From contig JBGSKY010000041.1 in assembly GCA_041740995.1 (NCBI GenBank), positions 1-64,000 on the forward strand: a DNA stretch of 64,000 nucleotides, written 5' to 3'. Each line of letters opens with the position of its first letter. The first letter of the stretch is position 1. The notes below the pieces were generated by a model. It saw nothing but the letters and a program-made list of their open reading frames with translations, had not been told where the DNA came from and ran no database searches. A program made the translations under genes and the position numbers. This stretch comes from JBGSKY01 sp041740995. Its GTDB lineage: Bacteria; Planctomycetota; Planctomycetia; Pirellulales; Pirellulaceae. Positions 46,850 through 56,425 of the stretch are shown here, piece after piece.

Positions 46850-47668
46850 ATGAGTCGACCGATTGCTGAGCTGCATTGGCTTGAGCAATCTCTGCTAATG
46901 GCCCAGCTATCACGGCTTGCTTATTTTTCGCCACAACGGATTGAGAGTATCGCTAATAGCGCAGGCATCGACGTATGCGATTTCGTAGATCGCGAGGGTG
47001 CTCAAGCGTACCTGTTCAGCAATGCGAACGATCTTGTCGTTGTCGCACGAGGCACCGAACCAAATCAGTGGGATGATCTGCGGGCAGATGCCAATGCTTG
47101 GACAGTTTTGGTCGATGTCGGCCGCGTTCACGCCGGCTTCAATGGTGAAGTCAATCATCTTTGGCCACTCATTGAAGAGCGGATCATCAATAACCATCGC
47201 ACAGCCTACTTTGCCGGCCATTCGTTGGGCGCCGCCATCGCGATGGTTTGCGCTGGCCGCTGCAAAGGTTCGGAGATCTATACCAACCCGAAATGCCTCT
47301 TCACTTTCGGATCGCCACGAGTCGGCAATCAACGATATATTCACGCGACGAATATTCCGCACTATCGGTGGGTTAATAACAATGACATTGTCACGAGAGT
47401 TCCACCTCGATGGCTAGGATATCGGCACAGTGGATCAGAGCTTTATATCGATCACCGAGGTAACTTGAGAAAAGTTTATGCTTGGTCAAGAAGTCGTGAT
47501 CGTTTCAAAGGATTGCTTCAAAGTCTATGGCGGGGCAAGGTTGATTATCTGTCCGACCATTCGATGGTTGACTATATCTTGAACATTCGGCGGTTAGTCG
47601 ACCAGTTCCACGGCGGGCAACCATTTCCAAATCCCGTCAAACAGCTTTCGATTGCGGCACCCGCATGA
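46850..47668 (+). CDS. Class 3 lipase-like alpha/beta hydrolase
   Basis: The protein has 272 residues from the ATG at 46850. It has the fungal/class 3 lipase elements VVVARGTEPNQWDDLRADAN (about 66-85), the nucleophile elbow FAGHSLGAAIAMVCAG and the acid and His context TFGSPRVGNQRYIH and LSDHSMVDYI. No signal peptide is present, so an intracellular lipase/esterase is more likely. The open frame extends back into gltA (46685), but the alternatives GTG 46844 or ATG 46850 are the first good starts after the gltA stop. The end overlaps the AmpG-like gene tail to tail by 32 bases. Confidence 0.85.
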   Translation: MSRPIAELHWLEQSLLMAQLSRLAYFSPQRIESIANSAGIDVCDFVDREGAQAYLFSNANDLVVVARGTEPNQWDDLRADANAWTVLVDVGRVHAGFNGEVNHLWPLIEERIINNHRTAYFAGHSLGAAIAMVCAGRCKGSEIYTNPKCLFTFGSPRVGNQRYIHATNIPHYRWVNNNDIVTRVPPRWLGYRHSGSELYIDHRGNLRKVYAWSRSRDRFKGLLQSLWRGKVDYLSDHSMVDYILNIRRLVDQFHGGQPFPNPVKQLSIAAPA

Positions 47669-48875
47669 AAATCAGCAGCGGTATGACCAGAATCGAGACC
47701 GCACACATCGACCAGATGCCGACTGCGTAACCACGTTCAGCGATCACGATCCCGATCGCGATGCTCGACCACGATTCACAGCCGTTAGTCGCCCCCATAT
47801 ATCCGCTGAATTGAGTTGCAGCAGTTGGTGGCCATGTCAAATCCATAAACAACGCATACGATGAAGCGGTCAGCAAGCCTATTGAAAATGCAATGGCGCC
47901 TAAGGTGAACCACCACGCGGCGGTGGGATGGGTTGGGTTCAAGTGAACCAAATATCCCATCCATGCGATGCTCGCGACGGTCGTCGCCGCGAAGCCGCCA
48001 ACGACCGCCGGCCGATGATAGCGGTCTGATGCGTAACCGCCGATCAGCGAACCAACCACCATACTGACGATCCATGGCAACGACGCGAACCAACCAATAT
48101 TTGCTTGTTGCACGCCCGCATCGATCAACATCGGTCCCCAAATAATCTCGAACGATTTGAAAGCCGCACCGCCTAGCAAGGCAAACGCTACGGCCAGCCA
48201 CGTGTTGCGAAATCTTAAAGCAGAAGTCAGCCGCGAAGCAATTTCTAGCATGGCCGACGATTTACTAGCTTGCCGCACCGGTTGCCTTGGCAGTTCATTT
48301 CGCGTACCAAAATGCAGCAAGAACATTGGAATGATCGCGCAGGCGAACAACAAATAGATCACATTTCCAAAGCCAATCCAATCAAAGAGAATCAGCGCTC
48401 CGCCGCCCATCGCCGCTTTGCCTAGCGACATTCCGACTTGCATCCAACCGTTCAACTGTCCACGTTCGGATGGCTGAACGACGGAGATGCAAAACGCGTC
48501 GATTGACACATCCTGGGTTGCTGCAGCGAAGGCGTGACATAGCAGACACGCGGTTAAAAGACCAAAGGTTTCGGCTGGATTCTTGTCAACAAGCGGAATC
48601 AAGCTGGCGATCATCATCAATTGCGCTGCCGTGATCCAATGCTTGAATGACCAGCGATCGTTGCGGGCAAAATCGACCAGCGGTGCCCAGAGGAATTTGA
48701 ATGCCCACGGCAGCACCAGGATTCCGGTTAGCCATGTAATTTTTTCCAAATCGACCGCATCCGCTTTTAGCTTCGTCGGTAACGCGAGCCACAGAAAACC
48801 GATTGGCGCTCCTTCGCTAAAGTACAGCGCCGCAAAGAGAATCTTGCGACCGGTTGGTGAGGCCAAAAGGTTCAC
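47637..48875 (-). CDS. AmpG/PAT-like MFS transporter
   Basis: The 412-residue MFS transporter begins KILFAALYFSEGAPIGFLWLALP, the family opening of AmpG-type muropeptide permeases. It has further helices with LPWAFKFLWAPLVD and SIDAFCISVV, and about twelve helices in all. AmpG imports anhydro-muropeptides, which would fit planctomycete peptidoglycan recycling, but related MFS proteins carry acetyl-CoA or siderophores, so substrate is uncertain. Start is GTG at 48875. It is convergent with the lipase gene. Confidence 0.82.
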   Translation of the reverse strand: MNLLASPTGRKILFAALYFSEGAPIGFLWLALPTKLKADAVDLEKITWLTGILVLPWAFKFLWAPLVDFARNDRWSFKHWITAAQLMMIASLIPLVDKNPAETFGLLTACLLCHAFAAATQDVSIDAFCISVVQPSERGQLNGWMQVGMSLGKAAMGGGALILFDWIGFGNVIYLLFACAIIPMFLLHFGTRNELPRQPVRQASKSSAMLEIASRLTSALRFRNTWLAVAFALLGGAAFKSFEIIWGPMLIDAGVQQANIGWFASLPWIVSMVVGSLIGGYASDRYHRPAVVGGFAATTVASIAWMGYLVHLNPTHPTAAWWFTLGAIAFSIGLLTASSYALFMDLTWPPTAATQFSGYMGATNGCESWSSIAIGIVIAERGYAVGIWSMCAVSILVIPLLIFMRVPQSKAV

Positions 48876-48940
48876 AGTCGCAAAGTCGATTCAAGATGAA
48901 AAAAAAGTCTCACTTTCGCAACGCCGAACGCTGGGCGAAG

Positions 48941-51900
48941 CTAAGCTTTCCACCACGGACCCGCATTGTTTGGATTAACAAGCTCGACATTTTTAGTTTG
49001 GCTTCGTTGGTCTAGGTTTTCACGTGCTGGCGAGGACTGAATTGCCATTGTGTCCCATTCCCATGCGATGCCAGGAACGTTTTCTGATGAAAGCCAATTG
49101 GCATTAATTTCATCAAGCAACGCTATTTCATCGGTGGCCGTTTCCTCAATGTCCGTTTCGTACCAAAAATGCCCAACTGGTTCGGCAATTAATTCTGGGA
49201 GCGGTTGGATTGCTTCCACGACGGTCTCTTGGTACGGCTTGGGTTGTGAACGAACACGGCGTTTTGGCTTTGCCGGCTCAATCCATTCTTCAGTGACGAC
49301 TTCTTCGAGTACCGGCGATTCAACGATTTCTTCAATCAAAATCGCCGGTTCAGCTTGTTCTTCAACTACTTCTGGTTCAGCCACGGCGACATATTCAATT
49401 TCTTCGATCTCGGGCTCGGGCTCGGCGGTAGCTTCAACTTCCTCGTATTCGAAGTGAGTGTCTTCGACAGGTTGGGCAAAAGTTGCATTGATCGGTGGTG
49501 CATAGATTTTAGCCTCGCCGCTCTGCCCTTGCGCAGGCAAGACGCGGACTTGGACGTCGATCTCGTGGAACATTCGCATGATATGTTCATGACAAGTAAA
49601 GAAGACCGTTTGATGACCAAGCTGCGAAAAGTCTCGAAGCACTTTCGCGGCATGATACGCTCGTTCAGCGTCAAAGTTGACCAGTACATCGTCGAGCACC
49701 AGTGGCAACATGACTCCGCGACGTGAGTACGCAGCGGCCAATGATAATCGGAGCGCGATGAAAACTGCTTCTCGCGTACCACGGCTGAGCACTTCAAGCG
49801 GCAAGTCTTGTCCATTTTCGTTTTCGACGCGTAAAGCATTTTTGCCCAGCGGCGTCCAAACGCGAATGTATTTGCCATCGGTCAACTGCTTTAAGAACGA
49901 CGAAGCCTCACGCAGCGTTTCGGGTTGACGTTCGGTCTCATAAACTTCGCAAACACGTTGCAGCATCGTGCTTGTGGTGGCCAACGTTCGCCAATGTTCG
50001 GCCGTCAATTCGACTTGCCGATCAAGCACCGATAGTTCAGTCTTAATTTCGAGCAGCCGACGATCACCGGCAATGGTCTTCATTTCTTGTTGCGTTTCGC
50101 CTTGGCGTTCGAGCAACTGAGAAACGCGTTGTTCGGACTGCGCGATATTTTGAAGAATGCTTTCCCAACGCTTTTCAAGCTCGCCAGACGATTGAGCGTT
50201 ATCCAATAAACGAGCTACCGTTTCGTAAGGGACCGCGCCGCCAAGGATCGCTTGAATCCGTGAGTCGCGTTCGACAATGTCGCGGTTCAGTTTTTCGTGT
50301 TCTTTTTTCTTTGCAAGGAGCTGTGTTAACTGATCTGAATTTTCGACGGCCAACTCGGCCAAAAGGGCGTCACGAGTTCTTGACAGGCGGTCCATCGCTT
50401 TGCGACACGCTTTGTGCTTGCGGATCAGTTCATCATATTCGCCGCGAAGCTCACGTTTGCGAGCGATAAACTGCTGCTGACTTGCAACGATTGTTTGCAA
50501 CTGTGACAATTTTTCCATTGGACCGTCGGTCGTGTCGTATCCGTTATCTTCCTGGCTGGCAGAGATAACTGGTGCCGGACGGTTCTTTATTTCCGAGCGG
50601 TTCCCGTTACCTGTCTGCTGGGCACGAAGCGATTCGCGTGATTGGACGCTTTGTAAATCTGCTTGCAATGATGAAGCAGGCTTTACGCTACGCAATTTGT
50701 CGACGCTGGCTTTGCTGCCGTTCATGGCTAGGATCTGACGCAGCAACGAATCAACCTTTGCATCAATCGATGACAATTCCAGTTTGCGTTGTTCGAGTTC
50801 GTCTTCATGCGTTTTCAGTCGACGGCGGCTTTGCACCAACGACTCGTAACCTTCAGCCATCATCCGAATGCTCTTAGGAGAGAGCGATTCAGCGAGTCCG
50901 AGATTCTGCAAGGTTCGCTTCCATTGTGCTCGCGCGGATTTCAGTGACGTATTGGAATGGTTCGCTTCGCGGGTGGCTGATTGAAGCCGCTGTTGTGCGG
51001 CCTGCAAGTTGTGGCTGATTGGCAGCAGCGTTTCCAGGGTTGCCAATTCATTTTCCGCGTCTCGCATTCGTTGCTCAACAGAACCGCCTGTTTCAGGCAG
51101 CAACTTCATCATCTCGGTTCGTTCTTGTTGCGTCTTGCGAATTTGCGAGAGCAGTCCATCAAGCTGGCCTTCGCAATCGGTTAGATCGCTGTTCGTTGTT
51201 CGTTGATCAACCTGCAAATACATGTACCAGCCCATCAGCAACATCATGCCAAAGACGCACATGAAGAGCGCGACCGACTGGCTGAGATTGGTGAACGCAA
51301 GATCCATCATGCAGCCGAGGCCGGCGAGAAACAGCGAGCCACCCAAGACAAATGGAATTGCCAGCACGCCAATTCGATCCATTGGCAGCGCTTCATTGCT
51401 GGCTAGATTGACCGCTTCGCCTTCGAGTTCCTTGCGATGCTTGACCAGTTTGTCATGGCGTTCTTCGATCTGATGAAGCTTGCGCAGATTGGCGATCATC
51501 GATTGCTGACCAGACAATGCAGCTTGCAAGTCGGTCTGTTTACGCAGCTCCAACGTGCCTTTTACTTTTTCCGAAAGTCGATCGCATTCCTTTTTTGCAT
51601 GTTCGATTTGAACCTTGGATTGTTTCAGTGTGATGCTGTGCGTTCGAACGTCCTTCGCTGGCCCGCTGAGCTGCGAGATCGCTTGCGGGGTAAGATCGGG
51701 CAAATTCGCAAGGCGTTTATCATTGAGCAACGCGATTTGATCTTCATCGTCTAGCCCAAGTCGCTTGGCGTCGATAATGAGCTGCTCACGCGACTTTTCG
51801 ACTTGATTATTCAGTTGAAGAATTTGTTTTTGCAGCGCCGCAATCCAAGGCCCTTGCTCATTGGCCACATCGATCCGAGTCGCCAGCGCCATCACGCCTT

Positions 51901-52840
51901 TGTTCAGTGGGAGCGCGGTTGCAGCGTCTCGAACCTCTCGTCGTTTGATTCGTAAGTCGTCGAGAATGGCTTTCTTCTCGTCGATTTCTTGATGCAATTG
52001 TTGCAATCGCGACGCGGCGTCGTCAGGTAAATCGAGCCGAGCGTTCAACAGCTTGGTCGATTCTCGCAATGCAAATCGTTGCTTCCAAGGATCGCGAACT
52101 TGTAGCGACAACTCGATCGTTTTCGCTTCCAACGTTAGCGTCTCGACACGCGTGCGCAGTTCTTGAATTTCTTTTTGTTGCGACTTGCGAACCGATGCCA
52201 GCTCGCCCCAGCGTCGCGTTCGGTTGTTGAGTTGCTCGAGTTCTTCTCGCAGCTTGTCTCGCCGCAACATGATCGCTTGCATCTGACCCGCCTCGCTGGA
52301 AGCTCCAACGACTTGCGATCTCGCGTTCTTCAGTTTGCGAATTACGTCAACCAGAGAAACGCGATCCATGCCACTGGACAGCTTGTACAATTCGTCAGCA
52401 GCGGCGGTATCGTTGAGCGTGCTCAGCTCTTGCAATTCACGCAGCCCAATCGCGAATACATTCGAAAAAATTCGCTCATCAATATTTCCAAGCAAGCTCG
52501 ACAATCGATGTTGGCCTTGCGAGACGCCATCGCTGCTGGTCACCGTCAACTGGCCAGTTGTTGTTTCAGCATCCAGTTGCGACCGACGTGCAATTTCGTA
52601 TCCGCCACCGGGCCCACTGACGCGAATCACGCCACCTGGCTTGCCGCCATAAACGGGTGGCAAGTAGCGTGATCGGCGGTCGGGTGTGAAGCCGTAGAAC
52701 ATCGCCCGCAGGAACTGCATCAAGGTCGTTTTGCCCGCTTCGTTGGGTCCGTAAAAAACGACCATCGACGGCGGCAGCGAATCGACGCTCAAGCCACTCC
52801 AGACTCCAAAGCCATCGATTTGAATATCGCGAATCTTCAT
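48941..52840 (-). CDS. YhaN/SbcC-like ATPase with membrane helices and acidic tail
   Basis: The 1299-residue ATPase belongs to the YhaN/SbcC group. It starts with MKIRDIQIDGFGVWSGL and Walker A GPNEAGKTT (31-39), has long coiled coils, two membrane helices in the middle (IGVLAIPFVLGGSLFLAGLG and SVALFMCVFGMMLLMGWYMY), a second coiled coil, then signature LSRGTREAVFIALRLSLA and Walker B LPLVLDDVLVNFD. The last 200 residues are an acidic, Glu/Val/Ala-rich tail. It likely works with the metallophosphoesterase at 52911 on DNA ends or repair. The start ATG at 52840 lies 70 bases after the partner stop. Confidence 0.9.
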   Translation of the reverse strand: MKIRDIQIDGFGVWSGLSVDSLPPSMVVFYGPNEAGKTTLMQFLRAMFYGFTPDRRSRYLPPVYGGKPGGVIRVSGPGGGYEIARRSQLDAETTTGQLTVTSSDGVSQGQHRLSSLLGNIDERIFSNVFAIGLRELQELSTLNDTAAADELYKLSSGMDRVSLVDVIRKLKNARSQVVGASSEAGQMQAIMLRRDKLREELEQLNNRTRRWGELASVRKSQQKEIQELRTRVETLTLEAKTIELSLQVRDPWKQRFALRESTKLLNARLDLPDDAASRLQQLHQEIDEKKAILDDLRIKRREVRDAATALPLNKGVMALATRIDVANEQGPWIAALQKQILQLNNQVEKSREQLIIDAKRLGLDDEDQIALLNDKRLANLPDLTPQAISQLSGPAKDVRTHSITLKQSKVQIEHAKKECDRLSEKVKGTLELRKQTDLQAALSGQQSMIANLRKLHQIEERHDKLVKHRKELEGEAVNLASNEALPMDRIGVLAIPFVLGGSLFLAGLGCMMDLAFTNLSQSVALFMCVFGMMLLMGWYMYLQVDQRTTNSDLTDCEGQLDGLLSQIRKTQQERTEMMKLLPETGGSVEQRMRDAENELATLETLLPISHNLQAAQQRLQSATREANHSNTSLKSARAQWKRTLQNLGLAESLSPKSIRMMAEGYESLVQSRRRLKTHEDELEQRKLELSSIDAKVDSLLRQILAMNGSKASVDKLRSVKPASSLQADLQSVQSRESLRAQQTGNGNRSEIKNRPAPVISASQEDNGYDTTDGPMEKLSQLQTIVASQQQFIARKRELRGEYDELIRKHKACRKAMDRLSRTRDALLAELAVENSDQLTQLLAKKKEHEKLNRDIVERDSRIQAILGGAVPYETVARLLDNAQSSGELEKRWESILQNIAQSEQRVSQLLERQGETQQEMKTIAGDRRLLEIKTELSVLDRQVELTAEHWRTLATTSTMLQRVCEVYETERQPETLREASSFLKQLTDGKYIRVWTPLGKNALRVENENGQDLPLEVLSRGTREAVFIALRLSLAAAYSRRGVMLPLVLDDVLVNFDAERAYHAAKVLRDFSQLGHQTVFFTCHEHIMRMFHEIDVQVRVLPAQGQSGEAKIYAPPINATFAQPVEDTHFEYEEVEATAEPEPEIEEIEYVAVAEPEVVEEQAEPAILIEEIVESPVLEEVVTEEWIEPAKPKRRVRSQPKPYQETVVEAIQPLPELIAEPVGHFWYETDIEETATDEIALLDEINANWLSSENVPGIAWEWDTMAIQSSPARENLDQRSQTKNVELVNPNNAGPWWKA

Positions 52841-52910
52841 GATTATTTGTTCCTAAGAACTGTTCTACAACTATCTAAATTTCAATTCGTTGGTCCAGCG
52901 ACACCCGTCT

Positions 52911-54194
52911 CTAATCTTCAGCTCTAACAGCCAAGTGCCCGAAACGTCGCGTACAGGAAAGGAGATCAATCTGGTGTCCACGCAACATGTCGACGCCCAA
53001 TAGTGTCGCCAAGTCCATCTCTGTATTTCTGCTGCTGGTCGAAGCTTCCTTCGTGAGTGCTGCTTGCCAGTAAAGTCCGCTCGGTGTTTCGCTTTCGATC
53101 AACGGCGCCAGAGCTACCGACTCGCGATTGTTTTTACGCAGATCGATGGCCGTTCGGAGGAAGTCGCCGAGGATAGTGTCCTCTTCGAGCCATTTGGTTG
53201 GGAAGGACTTCGGCGGAAGAACTTCGATATCGGTTGACCAAGTGCAAGGCGAACCATGACCGTATTCGCGGCGCAACCAGACGAGCAATTCTTCCAGCGC
53301 GGCGGGTCCGACAACAGACGCGTTTTCCAGATCCATCTGCACTTTCCATTGGACCAACGTGTGGCGTCCACCCGCTTCGCTTTGCAGTTTTTGCACGCGC
53401 TTGGACATTAACGCACGGATGTCGCCGCTGATGGCCATATCGTCCGCATCGATCACCTGTTCGCTGTAACGCAGCACATCGCAATCGATTGGATGAACGC
53501 GAACTGCACCGGAAGAATCGACTTCGATCGCATTGAATCCGTGGCTGCCCGACTCCGACATCGAACGTCCTTGGGGCGAACCGCAATAATGAATTTGACG
53601 ATTCTCCCCGCCGATGCTCTTGCGTTGGTGCTTGCCGCCCAAGGCCCAATAATCGATTCGCTCACCAGCCAGGGAATCGCCGTCAGCGTCGCCGTATGCG
53701 AGGGCAATGCGATAGTATTCGTCGTCATCGAAGTGATATTCCGCCGCGCTGATGCTTTGTCGGCCATCGTTAGAACGTCCAATAATGCTGGCCAGCGGCA
53801 CGCCGGCACGTCGGAAGATAACTTGTTCGGTTTTGCGATCAGAAAAGCGATGTACGTTTGGCGGCAACGCAACTGCTTCGGGCCATCGATCTGCTGCGTC
53901 GACTGATCCGCCGATCCAATAAATTGGGATTTTTCGTTCGTTCAGCGATTCGAACTGCTCGAGAATGAAGGCTGGTCCACATGCGCCGGACGAAGCGGGC
54001 TGGAGCAGATCGCCGCACAAGACCACAAAATCGGCGTTGTCGAGCAGTGCATTTTCGAAGATCGCTTCGGCGGCATTCCACGGCGCGTCGACGATTGCTT
54101 TGCGGAGATGTTCCGGCAAATCAGGCAAATCGCCGAGCGGTCGTTCCAAATGGAAATCGCTGGCATGTATAAATCGAAAGGATTCCTTCCCCAT
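52911..54194 (-). CDS. SbcD/YhaO-like metallophosphoesterase, metal site partly changed
   Basis: The 427-residue protein is the likely partner of the YhaN-like ATPase. Metal motif I is ASDFHLE and motif II is VLCGDLLQ, both normal. Motif III, usually GNHD, reads IYWIGGSVDAAD, so the Asn and catalytic His are missing. The GHxH region reads ALGGKHQRKS, with one His kept, and the loop YCGSPQGRSM follows. Length and order match SbcD/YhaO. The changes suggest loss or change of nuclease activity. It lies 70 bases upstream of the ATPase and is probably cotranscribed. Confidence 0.87.
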   Translation of the reverse strand: MGKESFRFIHASDFHLERPLGDLPDLPEHLRKAIVDAPWNAAEAIFENALLDNADFVVLCGDLLQPASSGACGPAFILEQFESLNERKIPIYWIGGSVDAADRWPEAVALPPNVHRFSDRKTEQVIFRRAGVPLASIIGRSNDGRQSISAAEYHFDDDEYYRIALAYGDADGDSLAGERIDYWALGGKHQRKSIGGENRQIHYCGSPQGRSMSESGSHGFNAIEVDSSGAVRVHPIDCDVLRYSEQVIDADDMAISGDIRALMSKRVQKLQSEAGGRHTLVQWKVQMDLENASVVGPAALEELLVWLRREYGHGSPCTWSTDIEVLPPKSFPTKWLEEDTILGDFLRTAIDLRKNNRESVALAPLIESETPSGLYWQAALTKEASTSSRNTEMDLATLLGVDMLRGHQIDLLSCTRRFGHLAVRAED

Positions 54195-54321
54195 TTTTCC
54201 GCTCCCTGGCCGTGAACTGTCGAAAGCCAGGCAAACCGCCTACCTTCGCAAAGACCGGCAGTCTAGTTTAAATGGCGACTCTATGCCAACATCGGTTTTT
54301 TGGGCAAAATAGGCTGGTCAG

Positions 54322-54369
54322 GTGGGAGGAGGTTTGGATTTATTGGTCTCCCCTCCTCACTTCTCCCAC
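54322..54369. repeat. Imperfect hairpin, GTGGGAG/CTCCCAC arms
   Basis: GTGGGAG (54322-54328) pairs with CTCCCAC (54363-54369), and inner GGAGG (54328-54332) pairs with CCTCC (54352-54356). The loop holds GTTTGGATTTATTGG. It could be a terminator-like or regulatory stem, or part of a small mobile repeat with the next one. Confidence 0.5.
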
Positions 54370-54377
54370 TACTGTTC

Positions 54378-54470
54378 TTAATCGTAATCTAAATCTCAAG
54401 TCTCGGCGTTTGCGGCGACTCCTGCCATCAAAGAGTTGGCGGTAAGAGAAAGGTTAGGATTACGATTGAG
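54378..54470. repeat. Inverted repeat, AATCGTAATC arms
   Basis: CTTAATCGTAATCTAA (54378-54392) is matched by TTAGGATTACGATTGAG (54454-54470) in reverse complement apart from a single-base bulge. The enclosed 60 bases include GTTTGCGGCGACTCCTGCC. The arms are 14-15 bp, which resembles a small transposon-like or regulatory repeat unit. Confidence 0.5.
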
Positions 54471-54538
54471 CAGCAGCAAGTAAATCGGGCCGAAGGTCAA
54501 ACACTCTAAAACGGAATTTGTAGAAACGAATAGGAAAT

Positions 54539-55474
54539 ATGGCTTATTGCTTGGTTACCGGTGGAGCCGGTTTTATTGGATCGCACATCGTTCAAGGCTT
54601 GCTCAATGACGGACATCGCGTTCGAGTGCTGGACGATTTTTGTACTGGTTATCGAACTAATCTGGAACCGTTCGTCGACGATATCGAGCTGATCGAAGGC
54701 GATATTTGCGACGAAAATTTAGCGGCGAAAGCAGTCAGCGGGATTGATTGGGTGTTCCATCAAGCCGCATTGGCTTCAGTCCCATTGTCGATCGAACAAC
54801 CGCTTCGCAGCCATCACGCCTGCGCAACCGGGACGCTGACGATGTTGCACCAGTCAGCCAAAGCCGGTGTGCAGCGTTTCTTGTACGCCGCCAGCAGCAG
54901 TGCTTACGGTGACCAGCCAACCAGCTCAAAACGCGAAACCGATTTACCGATGACGCTTTCACCGTATGCTGCCGCGAAACTGGTGGGCGAGTATTATTGC
55001 CAAGCATTTTTTCACAGCTTTGGTCTGGAAACCACGGGCATCCGATATTTCAACGTGTTCGGCCCGCGGCAAGATCCCGCCAGTCCCTATTCCGCTGTGA
55101 TCCCAATTTTTGTTTCACGGATTGTCCAGAACCAGTCGCCGATCATTTATGGTGATGGGAAGCAGACACGCGATTTTTGCTATGTGAAAAACGTTGTCCA
55201 CGCAAATTTATTGGCCGCTAAAACTTCGGGCCTGGGTGGTCAAGTCTTTAACGTGGCCGATGGTCGCCAAACGACGCTGTTGGGTTTGCTGGAGATGTTA
55301 GCGAAATTCTTCGGCTCGAAGATTCAAGCCACATTCGCACCGGCTCGAGTCGGCGACGTCCGTGAATCGCTGGCTGACATCTCGCTGGCTCGACGCATCT
55401 TTGGATATGAACCGCAATTTACGCTCGAAGAAGGCTTGGCGGCGACCGTCGAATATTACAAGACATGGAAATAG
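54539..55474 (+). CDS. NAD-dependent sugar epimerase (SDR extended family)
   Basis: The 311-residue enzyme is an extended SDR. It has the Rossmann GGAGFIGSHIV motif (8-18), the DDFCTGY, DICD and AASSSAYGD segments, and the catalytic SPYAAAK (Tyr-xxx-Lys) at about 139-145. This is the set of UDP-hexose or UDP-N-acetylhexosamine 4-epimerases and related dehydratases. C-terminal VFGPRQDPASPYSAVIP fits the substrate-binding region. Start is ATG at 54539 with AGGAA just upstream. It overlaps the next gene by 10 bases. It could supply sugars for a surface glycan. Confidence 0.9.
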   Translation: MAYCLVTGGAGFIGSHIVQGLLNDGHRVRVLDDFCTGYRTNLEPFVDDIELIEGDICDENLAAKAVSGIDWVFHQAALASVPLSIEQPLRSHHACATGTLTMLHQSAKAGVQRFLYAASSSAYGDQPTSSKRETDLPMTLSPYAAAKLVGEYYCQAFFHSFGLETTGIRYFNVFGPRQDPASPYSAVIPIFVSRIVQNQSPIIYGDGKQTRDFCYVKNVVHANLLAAKTSGLGGQVFNVADGRQTTLLGLLEMLAKFFGSKIQATFAPARVGDVRESLADISLARRIFGYEPQFTLEEGLAATVEYYKTWK

Positions 55475-56268
55475 TGCGGCGACCAACTCGATTCAACCGA
55501 AACGCGATGACGCTAATTGAGCTGTTGGTCGTGATCGCCATCATTGGAACGCTTGCAGCAGTGTTGCTGCCAGTCGTCCAACGTGCTCGCGAGTCCGCGC
55601 GGCAAACGGCCTGTATCAGCAATCAACGACAGATTGGCGTGGCCATCGCCAGCTACAATACAACTTATCGACGACTGCCGTATGGTTGCCTCGAATGGCG
55701 ACCAAATTCACGCTCCAAAAATCGGCAGCTCGCTTGGTCAGCCACGATTGTTCCGTTCATGGACGGCGGCAGCGCGATGGCGATCGACTTCACCAAAGCT
55801 TACGATCATGCTGACAACGCCAAGGCAGCGGAAACCAAATTGCCAGTCTATCTTTGCCCGTCGGTTACGCGCGTGCCGCAGCAACGCGGACCAACGGACT
55901 ATGGTGGACTTTTTGGTCAGCGTTTGACGACCAAAACCAACACCGACAACGGTGTCTTTATCTACAACAAGTCGTTTCGCGTTGCTGATATTATTGACGG
56001 GGTTTCAACGACCATTGCCGTTTCGGAAGATTCTGCTGGTCCGGATTCAGAATGGATCAACGGCCGTAATGTGTTCGAGCAGTCCGGCGGGATTAACGAT
56101 CCGAAGTCGTGGATCGGCGACAATGAAATCCGATCATTGCACACCGGCGGGGCGGCCGCGTTGTTCTGCGATTCGTCGGTACATTTTTTGTCTGAGTCGA
56201 TGGATTTAGAAGCGTTGGCGGCTTTAATCAGCCGCAACATGCGCGACCGCGCGCCGGCGATTCCTTAG
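55465..56268 (+). CDS. DUF1559 pseudopilin-like protein
   Basis: The 267-residue protein is a planctomycete DUF1559 protein. Its N-terminus has the prepilin-type helix MTLIELLVVIAIIGTL (about 15-30), preceded by basic residues (RRPTRFNRNA). The cleavage site is changed: the usual G before F-T is Ala before Met. The C-terminus has the H-x-GGA region SLHTGGAAALFCDSSVHFL of the family. Such proteins are thought to be exported or held in a T2SS/T4P-like pseudopilus. The start ATG lies 10 bases inside the epimerase gene, implying translational coupling. Confidence 0.9.
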   Translation: MEIVRRPTRFNRNAMTLIELLVVIAIIGTLAAVLLPVVQRARESARQTACISNQRQIGVAIASYNTTYRRLPYGCLEWRPNSRSKNRQLAWSATIVPFMDGGSAMAIDFTKAYDHADNAKAAETKLPVYLCPSVTRVPQQRGPTDYGGLFGQRLTTKTNTDNGVFIYNKSFRVADIIDGVSTTIAVSEDSAGPDSEWINGRNVFEQSGGINDPKSWIGDNEIRSLHTGGAAALFCDSSVHFLSESMDLEALAALISRNMRDRAPAIP

Positions 56269-56425
56269 ATTTCCTTCGTCTAAATTCGCACTCTCGATAG
56301 ATTTGCGCGTGAAATCTAGTCTGGGCTCGATGCGATCATTGAGTTACCAGAAGTTGATTGCCGCTTGCCACTAAATGAAGTCTTTGAGGGCAGTCATTTT
56401 GTTTGTCTTGCTAACGTCAAACAGT

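Larger units (their letters stand above)
54195..54538. other. Divergent intergenic region with inverted repeats
   Basis: The 344-base region between the phosphoesterase and epimerase genes contains two inverted-repeat structures, annotated separately, and must hold promoters for both genes. No ORF of interest is present. Confidence 0.5.
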
